This document shows, piece after piece, positions 40,760 through 52,079 of a stretch of DNA of 64,000 nt. Position 1 is the stretch's first letter, and every line of letters starts with the position of its first letter. This DNA comes from Corticimicrobacter populi. GTDB taxonomy: Bacteria > Pseudomonadota > Gammaproteobacteria > Burkholderiales > Burkholderiaceae_B. The notes beneath the pieces were generated by a model, which saw nothing but the letters and a program-made list of their open reading frames with translations, was not told the origin of the DNA and did not search any database. The position numbers and the translations under genes are program-made. The DNA lies in NCBI RefSeq assembly GCF_003123725.1, contig NZ_QETA01000001.1, positions 744,001 through 808,000 of the forward strand, in the 5' to 3' direction.

Positions 40760-43627
40760 TTAGGCGGCGGTACGGACTTCTTCCTCGCCACGGATGGCGG
40801 CGGCCGAGCGCAGGGACAGTTCCGGATATTCGGGATCCGAGCCGACATCGGGAGAATAATGCCAGCTACGCGCGCACTTGGGATGCTGTGACGGCTCGAT
40901 ATCGATCTTCAGGCCGGCACCGCCACCAGGATGTACATCCGCACGCGAGGTGATCATCACGTACTTGAGGTCTGCACCGAGGCTGGCCAGTACATCGTAG
41001 TCGGCACCGTCGGCGTGAATGTCGATCTCGGCTTGCAGCGAAGCGCCGATACGGCCTTCGGCGCGGACTTCCTCCAGCCTGCGCATGACGTCGGCGCGTA
41101 TGGTACGCACGCGTTGCCACTTTTCCAGCAGGTTGCCATCGATGGCAGGCAGGGACTGGAATGTCTCGGTGAAAATCGTTGGCGTCTGGCCGGGGGCAAA
41201 AATGGTCCAGGCCTCTTCTGCCGTGAACGACAGGATAGGGGCCATCAGCTTGAGCAGGGTCCGGGTGATGTCGTACAGCGCGGTCTGGGCCGAGCGACGG
41301 GCGTGGCTCTTGGGCGCCGTGGTGTACAGGCGGTCCTTGAGAATGTCGAGATAGAACGCGCCCAGATCCTCGGAGCAGAAGGTCTGCAGCCGGGTGACGG
41401 CCGGATGGAATTCGTAGCGCTCGTATTGCGCCAGGATCTCGTCCTGCATCTGGGCGGTCAGCGACAGTGCATAGCGGTCGATCTCGACCAGATCCTCGAA
41501 AGCCACGCGATCCGTGTCCGGGTTGAAATCGCTGGTGTTGGCGAGCAGAAAGCGCAGCGTATTGCGGATGCGGCGATAACTTTCAACCACGCGCTTGAGG
41601 ATTTCGTCGGAAATCGACAATTCGCCGGAATAATCGGTCGAGGCCACCCACAGGCGCAGGATCTCGGCACCCAGATCCTGGTTGATGGTTTGCGGGACGA
41701 TGGTATTGCCCAATGACTTGCTCATCTTGCGGCCTTGGCCATCGACGGTGAAACCGTGCGTGAGCAGCGCCTTGTAGGGCGGGCGACCATACAGCATGCA
41801 GGCCGTCAGCAGGGAGGAATGGAACCAGCCACGGTGCTGGTCGGAGCCTTCCAGGTACAGGTCGGCCGGCCAGCCCAGCTCGTCGCCGTGCGAACCCTTG
41901 ATCTTGAGCGCACTGTGCGCGGCTTCGGCAGTTTCCTGCAGGGGATCGCCGCCCAGTACGGTGGCGTGGGTACTGCCGGAATCGAACCAGACATCGAGCG
42001 TGTCCTTGTTCTTTTCGTACTGATCGGCCTCGTCACCCAGCAGTTCACGAGGATCGAGTGTTTGCCAGGCTTCGATGCCGTGCTGTTCGACCCGCTGCGC
42101 AATGGCTTCGAGCAGTTCAGGGGTGCGTGGGTGCAGCTCGCCCGTTTCCTTGTGCACGAAGAAAGCCATCGGCACACCCCATTGGCGCTGGCGCGACAGG
42201 GTCCAGTCGGGACGGTTGGCAATCATGTTGTGCAGGCGCGCCTTGCCCCAGGCGGGATAGAAGGCGGTTGCCTCAATGCCCGCAAGTGCTTTTTCGCGCA
42301 GGGTGGCGCTGCCATCGGCGGGTTGCACGTCCATACCGGCAAACCACTGGCTGGTGGCGCGATAGATGATGGGAGTCTTATGGCGCCAGCAGTGCATGTA
42401 GCTGTGCGGCAGCTTGGCAACCTGCAGCAGCGTGCCGACATCGCGCAGCGCGTCGACGATCTTCGGGTTGGCATCCCAGATCTTGAGGCCGCCGAACAGG
42501 GGCAGCGAATCGGCATAGTGGCCGTTGCCCATCACGGGATTGATGAAGTCCGCATCGACAATGCCGTTGGCTTTGCAGGAGAGGAAGTCATCCACCCCAT
42601 AGGCAGGTGCCGAATGGACAATGCCGGTACCTGTATCGGTCGTGACATAGTCGCCCAGGAAAATGGGCGACGTGCGCGCGTAGCCGCCATCAGCCTGCGC
42701 CAGTGGATGGTGAAAATGGATGTGATCCAGTGCCTGTCCGGCGCAGGTGGCAATGACTTCGCCCTGCAGACCCCATTGTTCGAGGCAGGGCTGTACGCGC
42801 TCGCTGGCCAGCAGCAGCAGCGGGCCGAAGGCCGGTGTCGGCGTGACGCGGACCAGTGCGTACTCCACCTCGGGATGGACATTGAGCGCCTGGTTGGACG
42901 GAATCGTCCAGGGCGTGGTGGTCCAGATGACGATGGCACCGGCATCGACCTGCGGCAGGCCGAAGGCGCGCGCCAGTGCGTCGGTATCGGCAAACGGGAA
43001 GGCGACATCGACGGCGGGATCAGTACGGTCAGCGTATTCGACTTCTGCCTCGGCCAGCGCGGAGCCGCAGTCGAAACACCAGTTGACCGGTTTCAGGCCG
43101 CGGAATACATAGCCTTTTTCCATGATGCGACCCAGTACGCGGAGCTCGTTGGCCTCGTTCTGGAAGTTCATGGTCAGGTACGGACGCTCCCATTCCGCCA
43201 GCACGCCCAGGCGCTTGAAGTCGCGCTTCTGGCGCTCGATCTGCTCGGTGGCGTAGGCGCGTGCCTTGGCGAGCACTTCTGCGGTCGGCAGGTGCTTGCC
43301 ATATTTCTTCTCGATCTGGATTTCGATGGGCATGCCATGACAGTCCCAGCCTGGCACATAGTGGGCATCGTAGCCGGCCATGTTGCGGCTTTTGACGATG
43401 ATGTCCTTGAGAATGCGATTGAGCGCGTGGCCAAGATGGATGTCACCATTGGCGTAGGGGGGGCCGTCATGCAGCACGAAACGCGGTCGACCCTTGCTGG
43501 CGGCACGGATCGCATCGTAGATACGGTTCCTTTCCCATTCTTCAATCCAGCCCGGCTCGCGCTTGGGCAGATTGCCACGCATGGGGAAGGGTGTATCGGG
43601 GAAGTTCAGCGTATCTTTATAGTCCAT
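40760..43627 (-). CDS. ileS: Isoleucyl-tRNA synthetase
   Basis: Charges tRNA-Ile with isoleucine and edits mischarged valine. The 955 residues contain the HIGH-type HLGHALNRI, the [12 protein letters not shown] of the editing domain and [11 protein letters not shown] 43627 ([14 protein letters not shown]) is chosen as the family start; the frame is open to 43660. The start region overlaps the ribF end by 11 nt. The C-terminus lacks an obvious four-cysteine zinc knuckle: the last part reads HPKCARSW with a single visible cysteine. Confidence 0.96.
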   Translation of the reverse strand: MDYKDTLNFPDTPFPMRGNLPKREPGWIEEWERNRIYDAIRAASKGRPRFVLHDGPPYANGDIHLGHALNRILKDIIVKSRNMAGYDAHYVPGWDCHGMPIEIQIEKKYGKHLPTAEVLAKARAYATEQIERQKRDFKRLGVLAEWERPYLTMNFQNEANELRVLGRIMEKGYVFRGLKPVNWCFDCGSALAEAEVEYADRTDPAVDVAFPFADTDALARAFGLPQVDAGAIVIWTTTPWTIPSNQALNVHPEVEYALVRVTPTPAFGPLLLLASERVQPCLEQWGLQGEVIATCAGQALDHIHFHHPLAQADGGYARTSPIFLGDYVTTDTGTGIVHSAPAYGVDDFLSCKANGIVDADFINPVMGNGHYADSLPLFGGLKIWDANPKIVDALRDVGTLLQVAKLPHSYMHCWRHKTPIIYRATSQWFAGMDVQPADGSATLREKALAGIEATAFYPAWGKARLHNMIANRPDWTLSRQRQWGVPMAFFVHKETGELHPRTPELLEAIAQRVEQHGIEAWQTLDPRELLGDEADQYEKNKDTLDVWFDSGSTHATVLGGDPLQETAEAAHSALKIKGSHGDELGWPADLYLEGSDQHRGWFHSSLLTACMLYGRPPYKALLTHGFTVDGQGRKMSKSLGNTIVPQTINQDLGAEILRLWVASTDYSGELSISDEILKRVVESYRRIRNTLRFLLANTSDFNPDTDRVAFEDLVEIDRYALSLTAQMQDEILAQYERYEFHPAVTRLQTFCSEDLGAFYLDILKDRLYTTAPKSHARRSAQTALYDITRTLLKLMAPILSFTAEEAWTIFAPGQTPTIFTETFQSLPAIDGNLLEKWQRVRTIRADVMRRLEEVRAEGRIGASLQAEIDIHADGADYDVLASLGADLKYVMITSRADVHPGGGAGLKIDIEPSQHPKCARSWHYSPDVGSDPEYPELSLRSAAAIRGEEEVRTAA

Positions 43628-44594
43628 GACGGGAAAAGTAATCGTAAGCGAGCCGGACATCGTTCTGGATGGCGGCGGTCAGTGAATCCAGATCGGAAAA
43701 GCGTAGTTCATCCCGCAGCAACTGCAGGAATTCGATCCGCACGAGTTTACCGTATGCCTGCAACCGTGCTTTCGAAAAAGCCGGGTCGCGGGCCAGCAGG
43801 GGGTCGGGTTCTGTCAGGGCATGGACTTCGAGCACCATGCGGCGGCTCTGGTCCACGGTCGGGCGCATGCCCAGGTTGGCAACGCCAGCAAAGGGCGCGT
43901 CATCGAGACCATGTATCCGTACGATATACACGCCCGCCCGGGCTGCACAGCGGGCGGGTGGGCGAATGTTCATGGTCGGGAAGCCCAGCGTGCGTCCCAG
44001 TTTGCGGCCATGCAGCACATGGCCGCTGATGGTCCAGGCGCGGCCCAGGTGAGCCTTGGCATTGTCAAGGTTGCCTTCGGCCAGGGCTTGGCGAATGTCG
44101 GAGCTTGAAATGCGCAGCCCTGCGGGGTCGGTTACATCTTCCATGACCTCGACTTCGATGCCGTGCTGCGGCCCGAGTTCGCGCAGCAGCTCGATATTGC
44201 CGCGACGCTGGTGTCCGAAGCGGAAGTCGCGGCCGACCAGCAGCCAGCGTGCCTGTAACGAATCCGCCAGCAAGTCGGTGACGAATGCCTCGGCCGGCAT
44301 GGCTGCCAGGTGCGCATTGAAGCGCTGCAGGCTGATCTGGCGGATGCCGCAGGCACGGATCGCAGCCAGCCGGTCACGCAGCGTATAGATGCGGGCCGGG
44401 GCCAGTTCGGGCTGGCCACGCAGGTGCGCGAAATACTCCTTGGGATGCGGTTCGAAGGTCATCACGGCAGGCGACAGTTCGCGTGCGGCAGCCGCGTCAC
44501 GGACGCGGGCCAGGATGGCCTGGTGTCCCAGGTGGACGCCGTCGAAGTTACCGATGGTCAACGCACAGGGACCGTTGGATGCGGGAAAAGACAT
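43617..44594 (-). CDS. ribF: Bifunctional riboflavin kinase / FAD synthetase
   Basis: Converts riboflavin to FMN and then FAD. The 325 residues have an N-terminal nucleotidyltransferase domain ([26 protein letters not shown]) and a C-terminal flavokinase domain ([23 protein letters not shown]). ATG 44594 is used. It is the first gene of the ribF-ileS-lspA-coaBC operon and divergent from purN, with 85 bp between start codons. Confidence 0.95.
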   Translation of the reverse strand: MSFPASNGPCALTIGNFDGVHLGHQAILARVRDAAAARELSPAVMTFEPHPKEYFAHLRGQPELAPARIYTLRDRLAAIRACGIRQISLQRFNAHLAAMPAEAFVTDLLADSLQARWLLVGRDFRFGHQRRGNIELLRELGPQHGIEVEVMEDVTDPAGLRISSSDIRQALAEGNLDNAKAHLGRAWTISGHVLHGRKLGRTLGFPTMNIRPPARCAARAGVYIVRIHGLDDAPFAGVANLGMRPTVDQSRRMVLEVHALTEPDPLLARDPAFSKARLQAYGKLVRIEFLQLLRDELRFSDLDSLTAAIQNDVRLAYDYFSRHGL

Positions 44595-44643
44595 GCCTGA
44601 TGGAAATTAATTTATATGAATGATGCACCTGCCGGCGAAAGTT

Positions 44644-44649
44644 TACAAT
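44644..44649 (+). promoter_or_regulatory. Possible -10 of purN
   Basis: TACAAT, 31 bp before the chosen purN ATG at 44680. No good -35 is seen. It argues against the upstream in-frame ATG at 44620. Confidence 0.4.
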
Positions 44650-44679
44650 GTCGGGTTCGCCGTCTGGGTCGCCATTTTC

Positions 44680-45408
44680 ATGGAAAGCGCTATTTTGCCG
44701 GATTTTTCTTCTTCCTTGCCCGATCGGGGCCACTCGTCTGCCGTGCCGTGCAGATTCGTCATCCTGGTTTCGGGCCAGGGCAGCAACATGCAGGCCATTG
44801 TGCAGGCCTGCCGCGAGCAGGGCTGGCCTGCCGACATCGTAGCCGTCATCGCCAATCGCGAAGAAGCTGCCGGACTCGCATGGGCCCGGGCGCAGGGTAT
44901 AGAGACGGCCTGTGTGCCGCACCGCGACTACTCGAGTCGCGAGGCTTTCGACCAGGCGCTGGCCGATGTCATTGATCGATATTCGCCCGATTATGTACTG
45001 CTGGCTGGTTTCATGCGTGTTCTGACACCGGGGTTCGTGCGTCATTTCGAGCACCGGCTGGTCAATATCCATCCCTCGCTGTTGCCGGCGTTTCCTGGTC
45101 TGCATACGCATGCCCAGGCCCTGGCCAAGGGGGTACAGGCGCATGGCTGCACAGTGCATTTCGTGACGCCGCTGCTCGATAGCGGTCCCATCATTGCGCA
45201 GGGGGCCGTACCGGTCCTGGCGGGCGATACGCCGGAGTCGCTGGCGCAGCGTGTATTGAAGGTGGAACATCGCATCTATCCGCAGGTGGCATACTGGCTG
45301 GCCGAGGGGCGGGTCGAAATGGGCGAGGCAGGGCGCGTGGACGTGCAGGGCGTGGAAAGCCGCTTTTTCTATGGCGGCGATGTACAGATAACCGGAGGTC
45401 AGCAATGA
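44680..45408 (+). CDS. purN: Phosphoribosylglycinamide formyltransferase PurN
   Basis: Third step of de novo purine synthesis, using 10-formyltetrahydrofolate. The 242-residue protein has FVILVSGQGSNMQA near the start, the catalytic region NIHPSLLPAFPGLHTHAQA and the DSGPIIAQ segment. ATG 44680 leaves about 25 extra residues before the core; ATG 44620 would add 20 more and lie before a likely -10. It overlaps rsmB by 4 nt. Confidence 0.93.
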   Translation: MESAILPDFSSSLPDRGHSSAVPCRFVILVSGQGSNMQAIVQACREQGWPADIVAVIANREEAAGLAWARAQGIETACVPHRDYSSREAFDQALADVIDRYSPDYVLLAGFMRVLTPGFVRHFEHRLVNIHPSLLPAFPGLHTHAQALAKGVQAHGCTVHFVTPLLDSGPIIAQGAVPVLAGDTPESLAQRVLKVEHRIYPQVAYWLAEGRVEMGEAGRVDVQGVESRFFYGGDVQITGGQQ

Positions 45409-47150
45409 ACGAGAAACGACAGTCGCGGCAGCCGCGCTGGGTCAAGACGGGCACACGTCCCGAACAGGGGCAGGGCCGGCCGACGGAACGCAAGGGGCGG
45501 CCAGGTACACGGCCGGAAACCGGCACACGCGGGGCTACCGGTGGGCAACGTGATGGGGTACGCAAGGAAACGTCACGCCAGGATCCTGGTGCTCGCCGCG
45601 AGTCGGGCAGCACCGGACGTGGTCGCAGCGAGGGTGAGGGTGCCAACCGGCGCTTCGACCGGGCAGAGCGTGGCGTACGTGCAGATCGCACTGAGCGCAC
45701 GGATCGTGCAGAACGTACTGAACGCGCAGATCGTAGAGAGCGGCCTGTACGCTCCGAACGACCTGAACGTGTCGGTCGTGTGGCGCGTCCTGATCGTCAG
45801 GATTTCGGTGCGCGTCGCGAGTCGGGTAGCCGTCCTGACAGCCGCCGGCGTTTCGAAGTCGCCGAGGCGGCACCGCGTGGCGGCCGTGTCGGCATTCGCC
45901 TTGAGCAACTGCGCCAGGTGCTCGATCTGGTACTGAACTGGCAGCAGCCTGCCGATGTGGCACTGTCTCGCTGGTTCAAGGAAAATGCCCGCCTGGGCAG
46001 CCGTGACCGAGGGGAACTGGCCGAGGGCCTGTACGACACCTTGCGTCATCTGCGACGTTACCGCCAGATGGCGACAAGTGGCCATGGCACGGCGACACGC
46101 CGCCTGGCGATCCTGGGCCTGTCGGCTACGCTGGGCTCCGAGGCGCTCGAAGAGGCCCTGGACATGGATGAACGCGCCTGGCTTGAGCATGTCGGTCGCA
46201 TTGATCCCCAAAGTCAGTCGAGGGCGGTGCGGCACAGCCTGCCCGACTGGCTGGATGAGAAAATCGGTGCGCTGGTCGAACCCGAGGCACTGGCCCAGGC
46301 GCTCAACCAGCCTGCGCCGCTCGACCTGCGTGTCAATCCGCTCAAGGCCGAGCGCGACGCCATGATGACCGTGCTGCAGGCCCAGTTGGGCGAATTGTCG
46401 GACAAGCTGACGGCGACACCGTACTCCCCCTGGGGCATGCGGCTGGATATGCATTTGCCGCTCAACCGCTGGAGCCAGTTCACGGACGGGCAGATCGAGG
46501 TACAGGACGAAGGCAGCCAATTGCTGGCCCTGATGGTCGGTCCCAAGCGGCAGGAAACCGTCGTCGATTTTTGTGCCGGAGCGGGTGGCAAGACACTGCT
46601 GCTGGGTGCGCTGATGCGTTCCACGGGGCGGCTGTATGCCATGGACGTGTCGGCGGCGCGGCTGGCCAATGCCAAGCCGAGACTGGCCCGCAGCGGACTG
46701 TCGAATGTGATTCCGATCGCCCTGAGCAGTGAAAACGATACCCGCGTGAAGCGACTATCAGGCAAGGCGCATCGGGTGCTGGTCGATGCACCCTGCAGCG
46801 GTACGGGCACGCTGCGCCGCAATCCGGATCTGAAGTGGCGCCAGACGCCGGAAAGCCTGGCTGCACTGGTGGAGATCCAGGCACGCATCCTCAATTCGGC
46901 AGCGCGTTGCGTGGCACCGGGCGGCAGGCTCGTATACGCTACCTGCAGCATTCTGCCGGACGAGAACGAAGCCCAGATCGAAGCATTCCTGGCACAGCAT
47001 CCGGATTTTGAATTGCTTGACGCACGGGAAATGCTGGGAGACCGCGTGCCTGCGCTGGTGCTGGACGGCCCCTATCTCAGCCTGAGGCCGGATGTGCATG
47101 GAACGGATGGCTTCTTTGCGGCGGCGTTGCAGCGGAAGGCAGCAGGCTGA
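45405..47150 (+). CDS. rsmB: RsmB/RsmF-type 16S rRNA cytosine-5 methyltransferase, with disordered N-terminus
   Basis: S-adenosylmethionine-dependent rRNA m5C methyltransferase. The 581 residues consist of a basic low-complexity region (1-160), a NusB-like domain (about 165-290) and the methyltransferase with DFCAGAGGKTLLLGAL, DAPCSGTGTLRRNPDLKW and catalytic YATCS. The N-terminal region is rich in Arg-Ala/Thr-Asp/Glu-Arg repeats and includes GARRESGS twice (62-69 and 135-142). The exact target base is not certain, so the symbol is by family. The 3' end overlaps the LysR gene tail to tail. Confidence 0.85.
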   Translation: MNEKRQSRQPRWVKTGTRPEQGQGRPTERKGRPGTRPETGTRGATGGQRDGVRKETSRQDPGARRESGSTGRGRSEGEGANRRFDRAERGVRADRTERTDRAERTERADRRERPVRSERPERVGRVARPDRQDFGARRESGSRPDSRRRFEVAEAAPRGGRVGIRLEQLRQVLDLVLNWQQPADVALSRWFKENARLGSRDRGELAEGLYDTLRHLRRYRQMATSGHGTATRRLAILGLSATLGSEALEEALDMDERAWLEHVGRIDPQSQSRAVRHSLPDWLDEKIGALVEPEALAQALNQPAPLDLRVNPLKAERDAMMTVLQAQLGELSDKLTATPYSPWGMRLDMHLPLNRWSQFTDGQIEVQDEGSQLLALMVGPKRQETVVDFCAGAGGKTLLLGALMRSTGRLYAMDVSAARLANAKPRLARSGLSNVIPIALSSENDTRVKRLSGKAHRVLVDAPCSGTGTLRRNPDLKWRQTPESLAALVEIQARILNSAARCVAPGGRLVYATCSILPDENEAQIEAFLAQHPDFELLDAREMLGDRVPALVLDGPYLSLRPDVHGTDGFFAAALQRKAAG

Positions 47151-48042
47151 CGGGTTTCTCAGGAAATACGTGCTCGCACAGGAAATCCACCAGGGCCCGC
47201 ACTTTCGGTGATGGGTGCCTGCTGGCCGGCCACAGCACATGGAAAACACCCGTGCGCTCCACGTAGTCGGTCAGAACAGACTCCAGGCGGCCATCGGCCA
47301 ATGTTTCGCGGATGGAAAAGTCCGGCAGGTAGGCAATCCCCAGCCCTTGCAGCGCGAAGCACACACGCGTCTCGATGTTGTTGCAGATCATTGACGTGGG
47401 GAGCTGCAGTGACGGTTCGCCCGGCACAAGGCGCAGCGCCCAATGTTCCAGTTTTCCACTGTAGCTTGAGCGATAGTGCAGGCAGCGGTGCTGCAGCAGA
47501 TCGGCGGGCACTTGCGGCCTGCCATGTCGCGCAAGGTAATCCGGGGAGGCGACCAGTAAAGAGCGGAATGTGCCCAGCCTGCGCGCCGTCAGGCGGGAGT
47601 CGGCGGGTTCTCCTGTGCGTACGACGGCATCGAAGCCATCCTGGATGACATCGACCATCTGGTCTGTAAAGTCCAGATCCAGTTCGATGTCGGGATGGGT
47701 ACGCATGAATTCGCCCAGCACCGGCAGAACCAGTGCGCTGACCAGTGGCAGGCTGACTCGCAGGCGTCCGCGCGGAGCGTTGCTGACCTGCGACAGCTCT
47801 TGCTCTGCGGCTTCGATTTCGGCCAGGATGCGTCGACTGCGCTCCAGGAACAATGTGCCCTCAGCTGTCAGCGTAATGCTGCGCGTGCTGCGATGGAACA
47901 GACGTACCCCGAGTTTCTCCTCAAGTCGCGCCACACTCTTGCCGATGGCCGAGGCCGACACGCCCAGCAGCCGGCCGGCCGCGACGAAGCTGCGCGTTTC
48001 GGCGACCTGCACGAACACTGTGAAGCCATTCAAACTGTCCAT
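47077..48042 (-). CDS. LysR family transcriptional regulator
   Basis: A 321-residue LTTR. The N-terminal helix-turn-helix is clear (FVQVAETRSFVAAGRLLGVS, SVARLEEKLGVRLFHRSTR) and a substrate-binding domain follows. ATG 48042 has GGAGG upstream; the longer frame to 48255 is not real. It is divergent from the serine hydrolase-MFS pair, with a palindrome between them, so it very likely regulates that pair (inference). Its last 74 nt overlap the rsmB 3' end on the other strand. Confidence 0.92.
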   Translation of the reverse strand: MDSLNGFTVFVQVAETRSFVAAGRLLGVSASAIGKSVARLEEKLGVRLFHRSTRSITLTAEGTLFLERSRRILAEIEAAEQELSQVSNAPRGRLRVSLPLVSALVLPVLGEFMRTHPDIELDLDFTDQMVDVIQDGFDAVVRTGEPADSRLTARRLGTFRSLLVASPDYLARHGRPQVPADLLQHRCLHYRSSYSGKLEHWALRLVPGEPSLQLPTSMICNNIETRVCFALQGLGIAYLPDFSIRETLADGRLESVLTDYVERTGVFHVLWPASRHPSPKVRALVDFLCEHVFPEKPVSLLPSAATPPQRSHPFHAHPASG

Positions 48043-48067
48043 ATCCCCCTCCAATTGCGGAAGTTTT

Positions 48068-48086
48068 GTTCCGTATAAATAGGAAC
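48068..48086. promoter_or_regulatory. Putative LysR operator
   Basis: GTTCC (48068-48072) and GGAAC (48082-48086) with a 9-bp A/T-rich centre fit the LTTR T-N11-A inverted-repeat pattern. A further GGAA at 48059-48062 forms a second half-site. It lies in the 128-bp gap between the divergent genes. Confidence 0.5.
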
Positions 48087-48170
48087 TGTAGCCCGCTTTT
48101 TCTTTAATGATGGGTTTTCTATCGTAACGACATCGCCAATCAAATAACTGATCAAGTCGAGGACGTTGCC

Positions 48171-49364
48171 ATGATGACTCCCCTTTCTTTCCTGAACCCA
48201 GATGTGCCGCCAGCGTATCTGTCTGTCCGCATCCGGGCAGTGATCCAGCAGGCACTGGATGAGCGGCACCTGGTCGGTGCCGTCGTGCTCGTGGCGCGCG
48301 ATGGCGAGTTGATCCACCAGCAGGCTGCCGGATGGGCAGATCGTGAGCATGCGCATCCGATGGCGCTTGACACGATCTTTCGGCTGGCCTCGGTCAGCAA
48401 GCCCATCGTGTCGGTTGCGGCACTGGCATTGGTGGCGCAGAAACGACTTGCGCTGGATGACGACATTGCGCGCTGGCTGCCCGAATTTCAACCCCGGCAG
48501 GGCGATGGTTCGCCGGCACGGATTACCGTGCGCCACTTGCTCAGCCACACCGCAGGTCTGGGCTATCGCTTTTTCGAGGCAGATGCGCAAGGGCCCTATG
48601 CACAGGCAGGCGTGTCGGATGGCATGGACGCGTCAGGCATCACGCTGGATGAAAACCTGCGTCGTATCGCCAGCGTGCCGCTGCTGTACCCGCCAGGTGC
48701 AGGCTGGGGCTATTCGCTGGCGACCGATGTGCTGGGTGCCCTGATTGCGCGCGTCCACGGCACGCCGCTGGACGAAGCGATACGCCAACTGGTGACTGGC
48801 CCGCTTGGCATGACGGATACCGGCTTCATCGCGCATGACCCTCGGCGCGTAGCGACAGCCTATGTGAATGATGTTCCGGAGCCACACCGACTGGCAGAGC
48901 ATGAAACGGTCTCTGCTTTCGAGGGGGCTGTCGGCATCCCCTACAGCCCTGCGCGTATCTTCAATGCGGCTGCCTTTCCTTCGGGCGGTGCGGGTATGGC
49001 AGGCACGGCCGCTGATTTTCTGCGCTTGCTGGAAAGCCTGCGCCAGGCGGCTGGGATGTGGCTACCGGATGAACTGATCGAGGAGATGGGGCGTGATCAG
49101 ATCCCGGATCTTGAACTGCCCAATGCACCGGGTTTCGGCTTTGGACTGGGCTGGTCGGTGCTGCGCGATCCGCAGCGTGCCGCATCTCCGGAGTCGCCGG
49201 GCACCTGGCGATGGGGGGGAGCCTATGGCCATGCCTGGTTCGTGGATCGGACCCAGGGCCTGAGTGTGGTGGCTTTTACCAACACACTGTACGAGGGTAT
49301 GTCTGGTCGTTTTGTCACGGATCTGCGCGATGCTGTCTATGGTGTGCAGGAGGCGGCTCGATGA
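48171..49364 (+). CDS. Serine hydrolase, beta-lactamase/PBP family (PF00144)
   Basis: A 397-residue protein of the class C beta-lactamase/esterase fold. The nucleophile motif SxxK is SVSK at 74-77, the second element is YSL at 181-183 (as in EstB-like esterases), and a C-terminal WGGAYGHAWFVD takes the place of the KTG region. No signal peptide is seen, so it is likely cytosolic and an esterase or peptidase rather than a resistance enzyme (inference). ATG 48171 has GAGG upstream. It overlaps the MFS gene by 4 nt. Confidence 0.87.
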   Translation: MMTPLSFLNPDVPPAYLSVRIRAVIQQALDERHLVGAVVLVARDGELIHQQAAGWADREHAHPMALDTIFRLASVSKPIVSVAALALVAQKRLALDDDIARWLPEFQPRQGDGSPARITVRHLLSHTAGLGYRFFEADAQGPYAQAGVSDGMDASGITLDENLRRIASVPLLYPPGAGWGYSLATDVLGALIARVHGTPLDEAIRQLVTGPLGMTDTGFIAHDPRRVATAYVNDVPEPHRLAEHETVSAFEGAVGIPYSPARIFNAAAFPSGGAGMAGTAADFLRLLESLRQAAGMWLPDELIEEMGRDQIPDLELPNAPGFGFGLGWSVLRDPQRAASPESPGTWRWGGAYGHAWFVDRTQGLSVVAFTNTLYEGMSGRFVTDLRDAVYGVQEAAR

Positions 49365-50530
49365 AAACACAGGCACGAGACCGTTTGCCGCTTGCATCGC
49401 TGCTGGCGTTGGCCACGGCTGCATTCATCACCATCCTGACCGAGGCGCTGCCGGCAGGGCTGTTGCCGCAGATGGCGCAGGATCTGGCCGTATCCGAAGC
49501 ATGGGTCGGTCAGGCCGTCACGCTTTATGCTCTTGGTTCTCTGGTCGCGGCCATCCCGCTGACCGCAGCCACGCAGGGCGTGCGTCGTCGTCCGTTGCTG
49601 CTGGCAGCCATTGCAGGCTTTGTGATTGCCAATACCGTGACAACGGTTTCCGGCAGCTATGTCGTGACGATGGTGGCGCGCTTTCTCGCCGGCGTGTCGG
49701 CGGGGTTGCTGTGGGCGCTGCTGGCGGGTTATGCCGCACGCATGGTACCTGATCATTTGAAGGGCAGAGCGATTGCGATTGCGATGGTCGGTACCCCTTT
49801 GGCGCTATCGCTGGGCGTGCCTGCTGGAACGTTCCTGGGCAATCTGGTGGGTTGGCGGATGTGCTTTGGCATGATGAGCATGCTGGCTCTGGCGCTGATG
49901 GCGTGGGTACGCATTCAGGTGCCTGATTTTGGCGGACAGGCTGCGGGCAAGCGCTTGCCGCTCGGACGTGTATTCACCATGCCGGGGATTCGATCCGTGC
50001 TCTTTGTGGTACTGACCTTTGTACTGGCACACAATATTCTTTATACCTATATTGCGCCCTTTCTTGCGACGGCAGGCATGGGTGAACGCACGGATCTGGT
50101 GCTGCTGGTGTTTGGCATGGCATCTCTGCTGGGCATCGGGATCGTTGGCGTGCTGATCGACCGACATCTGCGCATGCTGACATTGGCCAGCACGATGCTG
50201 TTCGGTCTGTCGGCATTGCTGCTCGGCATCGCGGCCAATGCCGCTGCGGTTGTATATGCGGCTGTGGCTATCTGGGGCCTGGCGTTTGGCGGCGCTGCGA
50301 CGCTGTTTCAGACGGCTATTGCAAGGACTGCGGCAGAGGCTGCCGATGTGGCGCAGTCCATGCTGGTCACGGCCTGGAACATGGCGATTGCCGGCGGAGG
50401 AATGGTTGGCGGCGTGCTGTTGGATCGCCTGGGTGTTGTTGTGTTTGCGCCGGTGCTGATGGTGTTGCTGAGCGCTGCCCTGATCGTGGTGTGGGCCTCA
50501 GGGCGACAGGGCTTTTCAAGCCTGCCGTGA
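49361..50530 (+). CDS. MFS transporter, DHA1-like
   Basis: A 389-residue transporter with about 12 transmembrane segments. Features of the drug-H+ antiporter-1/sugar-efflux type are LTEALPAGLLPQMAQDL in the first helix and loop, and RFLAGVSAGLLWALLAGYAARM with DHLKGRAIAIAM later. ATG 49361 overlaps the hydrolase stop as ATGA. The substrate is unknown; coupling to a hydrolase and a LysR regulator suggests a detoxification or small-molecule export unit. It ends at a strong bidirectional terminator. Confidence 0.9.
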   Translation: MKTQARDRLPLASLLALATAAFITILTEALPAGLLPQMAQDLAVSEAWVGQAVTLYALGSLVAAIPLTAATQGVRRRPLLLAAIAGFVIANTVTTVSGSYVVTMVARFLAGVSAGLLWALLAGYAARMVPDHLKGRAIAIAMVGTPLALSLGVPAGTFLGNLVGWRMCFGMMSMLALALMAWVRIQVPDFGGQAAGKRLPLGRVFTMPGIRSVLFVVLTFVLAHNILYTYIAPFLATAGMGERTDLVLLVFGMASLLGIGIVGVLIDRHLRMLTLASTMLFGLSALLLGIAANAAAVVYAAVAIWGLAFGGAATLFQTAIARTAAEAADVAQSMLVTAWNMAIAGGGMVGGVLLDRLGVVVFAPVLMVLLSAALIVVWASGRQGFSSLP

Positions 50531-50548
50531 TGCCAGAGCCCAGGCGAT

Positions 50549-50588
50549 AAAAAACGCTGCTATTTCCGCCGAAAGTAGCAGCGTTTTT
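50549..50588. terminator. Bidirectional intrinsic terminator
   Basis: A long hairpin: AAAAAACGCTGCTA (50549-50562) pairs with 50575-50588, and an inner TTTC/GAAA extends the stem. T and A tracts flank both sides, serving the MFS gene (plus) and serA (minus). Confidence 0.92.
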
Positions 50589-50655
50589 TCAGCGTGACAG
50601 GTGACACGCAGCAACACCTGGCAGCACGATGCATGCTGCCGGAGATATCAGCACT

Positions 50656-51885
<1,230 letters not shown>

Positions 51886-51930
51886 GTCTGGCGTGTGCCC
51901 GGGAAAGAGTGGTTGAAAAGTAACCGAACC

Positions 51931-51936
51931 ATTATA
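51931..51936 (-). promoter_or_regulatory. -10 element of serA
   Basis: TATAAT on the minus strand, 45 bp before the serA ATG. The -35 is not clear. The same 194-bp divergent gap also holds a CTGGA/TCCAG hairpin (52024-52040) before the desaturase gene. Confidence 0.5.
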
Positions 51937-52079
51937 TGCCTGCCTTGGGGGTGTTGCTTTTACTAGCACATAAATTTGAATAGCACAAAACTTTTCTGCC
52001 ATACGGCTGTCATATCTCAAGCGGCTGGATTAAACTCCAGCTATCTGGTTTTTATTTTCAATGAGGTCCGACACGCCAT

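Noticed and set aside
41735-44029. A 764-codon frame antisense to ileS/ribF, with similar long ones opposite spoT (34197-36179) and uvrD (53270-55702)
   Set aside because: All lie opposite strongly conserved genes and lack any family match or coherent start signal.
48171-49364. A beta-lactamase resistance gene
   Set aside because: There is no signal peptide and the KTG element is not present; an esterase or peptidase is more likely.
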